Shown in pieces: positions 39,931 through 64,000 of a DNA stretch of 64,000 nucleotides. Position numbers and translations under genes: made by a program. Location of the stretch: contig CM060070.1 in the NCBI GenBank assembly GCA_030533445.1, forward strand, positions 25,594,001-25,658,000. Direction: 5' to 3'. This stretch comes from Cyprinodon diabolis. Taxonomy: Eukaryota > Chordata > Actinopteri > Cyprinodontiformes > Cyprinodontidae. Each line of letters begins with the position of its first letter. Position 1 is the stretch's first letter. The notes below the pieces were generated by a model that had not been told where the DNA came from, ran no database searches, and worked only from the letters and a program-made list of their open reading frames with translations.

Positions 39931-42499
39931 TTATATAAATATTTTAATTTCATTTGAAGTGAGAGACCTTCATCATAAACACAGTAGGCTCAAAAAAGAC
40001 ATTCTTTTATTCAACTATTTGAAATTGCCCACCAAAATTTGAATGCCTCCTCATCATCACACTAATCTTTATCTGTCTTCAACATAATTATCAGATTGAA
40101 GTTAGGAGTGTAGTTTAGCTGATCACAGCAACATTATTTTCAGTCAGAAAGACATTAATGTAAAATCAAAAGATTCCTTGGAATTTGTATGTGTCAGGGG
40201 TATTAATGACCTGAGGCTTACAGCTGTGTCTAAAAGTTTAAATACCCTTCCATTGAAGAAAGAAAAATACAGCTGCCAGTAAATTACATTGAAATTGAAA
40301 AACGTCAAAATTAGCACAATTATTTAAAAAAATTAAGTCACAACACTGATTTTGAAAATGTATATCTACAAATATATGTGTATATTAATAAATAAAACAA
40401 GTAAACAATTCTGATGGATCTCCTGAAATAACATTTTGCTGAGCAAAACGTTGAAGCAATAACTAAAACAAGGTGTTTTCTGAAATATTCAAGTAACATT
40501 AATTAATGTTACCTGAACATTCCAGGTAACATTAATTAATGGGTGGGTATATAAACTTTGAAGAACAACTGTAGATGTAGTCCTTAAAAGAAAGTGAACT
40601 AACTCTGCTAGTTAAGAACTCTGGTAAGCTTTTTAAAGAAGGTATAAACTATTAGTGATTAGTTATAACATATGAAGCTAAATCCACCCTGTGTGTTTCC
40701 CTGGAGTTGGTGTTTTCAAGGTGTGTGAAAAATTCTATGAAAATATAGTATAATGAATGAATCTTAACAGATGTCTAAGTGTGACTGTGTGAATATGGTT
40801 CAGTGAATCTAAAAGGCTAAGTGAGGAGAGTGGTTGACTTGCTATTCAAAGGTTTTGGATTTGGTCGTAGTTTTTCCCTGTTAATGTCAATGTGCCCCTG
40901 GTTCAAACACTAAACTGTTATGATTTTGCTCTCTCTGTCCCTACTACTATCTGCGTGGCAGTTATTTGAATTATTTGGTCCCACCTGCATCTCCCTTGCC
41001 TGCATCCTAATCACACCTCAACTATCCCACTTGTGATCCTGCTTTTATATTCTGCTCTCTGGCTGGCGAAAGTTGCCAGATTATTGAAAGCCTTGGTTTA
41101 GTGAAATGTCCAGCATTGTTACCATGTCTGCCTCTTGAACCCTATCATGTTCCTGCTTCCTGGGTCTCCCTGTTCTGCCATGCCGGCATCAGATATTCTC
41201 CTGGGTTCTGATCTCTCGACAGAAAGTGTCTTGCTTCTGCCTCCTGATTATTGTCTTCTGCCTTTTCTCCTGGATTTGCCTCACTGTGCTCCATTTCTGT
41301 GCCCCAAACTACCATTCAAGCCTGTTCCTTGGATTATGTCGCCTGTCTCTGATGTCCCAGCTCTGTTCCCCGACCTCAGCGTTTTGCCTTTTGCTCAGTT
41401 CTTTCACTGAGACAGAAACCTCTGTGCAATTTGTTAGTGGAGATTCTGAATATAACTCCTTCTTTCAACCATGGAGTCTTCCTCACAACCTGTCAAGTTC
41501 CCAGTGAGACCATCTTCATATCACCAGCCTGTTAAACCGATGAGCCAACCTGCAGTTAAGTATGTTAAGAGATTTTTTTTTTTTCTTACTGTTATCTTTA
41601 AGTTTGTACCCATCTACAAACATCACTCTTCTTCTCCAGAGGATCTGGACCTTTGATGGTTTACTGTATATCCCTGATTTTCACTACTAAATACATTAAT
41701 GAAACTGATCCGATGTGTCCGGCTTACTTTCCGGTCCTCTGATTAGTTAATTGCACTTAACTCCAATTTACACACTAATCTGCATATCAATGTATAAAAT
41801 GAGTATGCATTTTTGACTGAGACTATATGAATCCCTTTCACATCCATTTGACTGGATCTTATAAGAAGAAAGGTGTTCTGTAACTCATATTTTCACACAT
41901 CAAAAAAAATTCCTGAGATCAGTAAATAAAGATGCACTAGGGAGTCATATTAAGACAGAAAATCAGAACCAAGATGTGAGCCTGATCAAAATAAAAAAAC
42001 AAGCCTGGCAAGCTTGTTTCAGATTTTTTTTTTTTTTTTTTTTGTCCTTTTAGAGTCTATCAAGTTCCAGCTTAATTTTATTTGGTTCTCATTCATCTCC
42101 ATCAATAGAGACCAGAGCCAGCAAATTCAGCTTTACCTTTGGTACCATTTACTATATCATAACAAAGGCCAAGTGAAAAACCCATCAAGAAGCCAGTGAC
42201 AGATGAAGAGTGAACAGTGATTTGATGAGATAAACATAGTAAAATCACTTATCAGCTATTAAAGTATGAGGTTACAATAGAATGTTTGTGGGCAAGGGTT
42301 TGCAAGACTGTTACTGTTCCTGCAGACAGCAGGCCTGTTGTCTTGTTTTCATTTATATTTGTGATAAGCATGGTGTGCCTTCCTCCCACACCACAGGTAA
42401 CAAACCAAATCTCCCATCATTTTATTTAAACTTTTCAGGTGATTTATTTCTAAAGATCGCCTGAATTTTCCCTTTAGCTCATAAAACTCAGTTTTTTGT

Positions 42500-42530
<31 letters not shown>

Positions 42531-43300
42531 TTTCGGATGAAAGCCTTCAAGCCTGTTTCTGCTGGGAAGAGCTGTATCTTCTCATTACACCCTTTCCTGT
42601 AAGCTCCAACCCTATCCTACACAGCTTTCTTTATGTAGTCACCTATTGCTATTCTGATCCACATGTGACATTCCTCACCTTCCCCCAGGACTGCATTTCT
42701 CTCTCCTGACAAAAATAATAAAAAAGATGGTTTTAGAAAACTGTTCTTGCAAATTAGATTGATTTTTAAAGACATTTCATGAGGAACTATTGTTAAACAT
42801 TGAGCAGAACTTTTGATTTAATGTCTGAGGTAGTTCAGATCTCCCACAGAGGCATCCATATTTAAAGAAATAATTTTTCTTTCTCATTCAAACCCAATTC
42901 TACAGAAAGAGAAGCTGTTTTCTCACCTCATCTGATCGGCTGCTCAAACCCAGCAAGCTGAATAAACCAAAAAGGATTCTTACCCTCTGTTTATCATTAT
43001 GCTCACATAAGTGTTGTTCACACTCTCAGGCATGAGACACTTGCAGATTTGTTGAAGAACTCCTGGACAGCCGCCCGTCTGTCAGAGTAATGCTAAAATG
43101 ACAACACAGAAATGTGTCCATGTCAATTTCCATCTGTATGTGTTTCTGTTGGATCTTTTTTTTTTCTTCTTTCCTAGTTGCTTAGAGCTGCAGAAGGATT
43201 TTGGTATTTTAGAAGTGCAACTGAATGCTCGCTTGGAGCTCTGACTTAGAGGGACAGACGGGTCAAACAACAGACCTGATTTTCACCTGCAACACAAGTC

Positions 43301-63651
<20,351 letters not shown>

Positions 63652-64000
63652 GTAAGAAATCCTTTTCATCCATCCATTTATTCTCTTGTATTTCTTCTAA
63701 TGTGCTTTGTTCATTCTTACCTCATTTAAGCACAGATAGAAACAAAAAACATAAATAACCAACCAAGAATATTTATCATTTTGTAGGTTATCATCAAATG
63801 GATTTATATTTATATAACATAATAGACTTATCATTAACACCTGATTATTAACAACAGTTTTACTGCTGCAGGCATTAAGGCACAAGATTTGGCTTGACTG
63901 GGATGTCAAAACTGCCACAAGAACATGAACCATCACTGAAATAGATATAGACCTTCTAATAGGACTCTACAAAGGAGCTGTTCAAACAATTACCTAACAA
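63652..64000. other. Collagen intron at the window end
   Basis: No further Gly-X-Y exon was seen. A CTGCTGCAG at about 63863-63871 is followed by non-collagen sequence. Confidence 0.5.

Larger units (their letters stand above)
38182..43300. other. Intergenic region between element 2 and the collagen gene
   Basis: No gene could be supported. It contains a 42-bp tandem duplication (38712-38795), a TA/CA microsatellite (39287-39346), an antisense SINE fragment (about 39812-39930), and a C/T-rich segment at about 40920-41660 that looks like degraded LTR sequence but could not be proven. There is a short TA tract at 42504-42528. The collagen promoter should lie near 42900-43300, but no clear TATA box was seen. 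Confidence 0.6.

Noticed and set aside
40920..41660. C/T-rich segment with frames of 60-93 codons between element 2 and the collagen gene
   Set aside because: No matching second LTR, primer site or protein similarity could be found by eye. It may be an old LTR but this is not supported.
63863..63950. Possible further collagen exon after CTGCTGCAG near the window end
   Set aside because: The sequence after the acceptor-like site has no Gly-X-Y pattern in any frame.

Overview
The window is vertebrate nuclear DNA, almost certainly from a ray-finned (teleost) fish. Two multi-exon genes with GT-AG introns run on the plus strand. Fish-type repeats fill the rest: a chromodomain-bearing Ty3/Gypsy (sushi-like) LTR family, L2-like LINE remnants, tRNA-headed SINEs ending in GGAT repeats, Tc1-like and hAT-like DNA elements, and long TA microsatellites.

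Positions 610-28618 hold the 3' half of a Cav2 voltage-gated calcium channel alpha-1 subunit gene, best matched to CACNA1E (Cav2.3, R-type). Twenty-three exons can be placed from domain III S2 to the stop codon. With one exon of a mutually exclusive pair counted once, they sum to an exact open frame of 1134 codons plus stop. The pair (16812-16908 and 17595-17691) are both 97 bp and encode alternative versions of the EF-hand/pre-IQ segment, like the 37a/37b exons of its paralogues.

Positions 20455-24872 hold a complete LTR element inserted in the sense direction in a cacna1e C-tail intron: two 797-bp LTRs and a 5-bp target duplication (GAGGG). It has a gag-like ORF but no protease, reverse transcriptase or integrase. 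In their place is a 590-codon tandem-repeat ORF. At 32399-38181 on the minus strand lies a related element with gag, protease, RT, RNase H, integrase and chromodomain. Its pol is broken by three one-base shifts, all at homopolymers. The two elements share LTR ends, the polypurine tract and a gag start codon lying across the LTR end. In both, the predicted RNA 5' end is complementary (11-12 nt) to the bases just after the 5' LTR. That is the layout expected for Tf1/sushi-type self-priming.

Positions 38182-43300 are intergenic. From 43301 to beyond the window end runs a fibrillar-type collagen gene: a signal-peptide exon, a 1.17-kb exon coding a Ser/Glu-rich region, and about 31 small exons of 45, 54 or 108 bp coding Gly-X-Y repeats. 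The carboxyl propeptide is outside the window, and no laminin-G/TSPN domain was seen. Collagen introns contain a 475-bp hairpin element and an 890-bp hAT-like element nested in a LINE.

The two genes are not functionally linked. The most novel material is the non-autonomous gag-plus-repeat-ORF element and its pairing with an autonomous relative 7.5 kb away.
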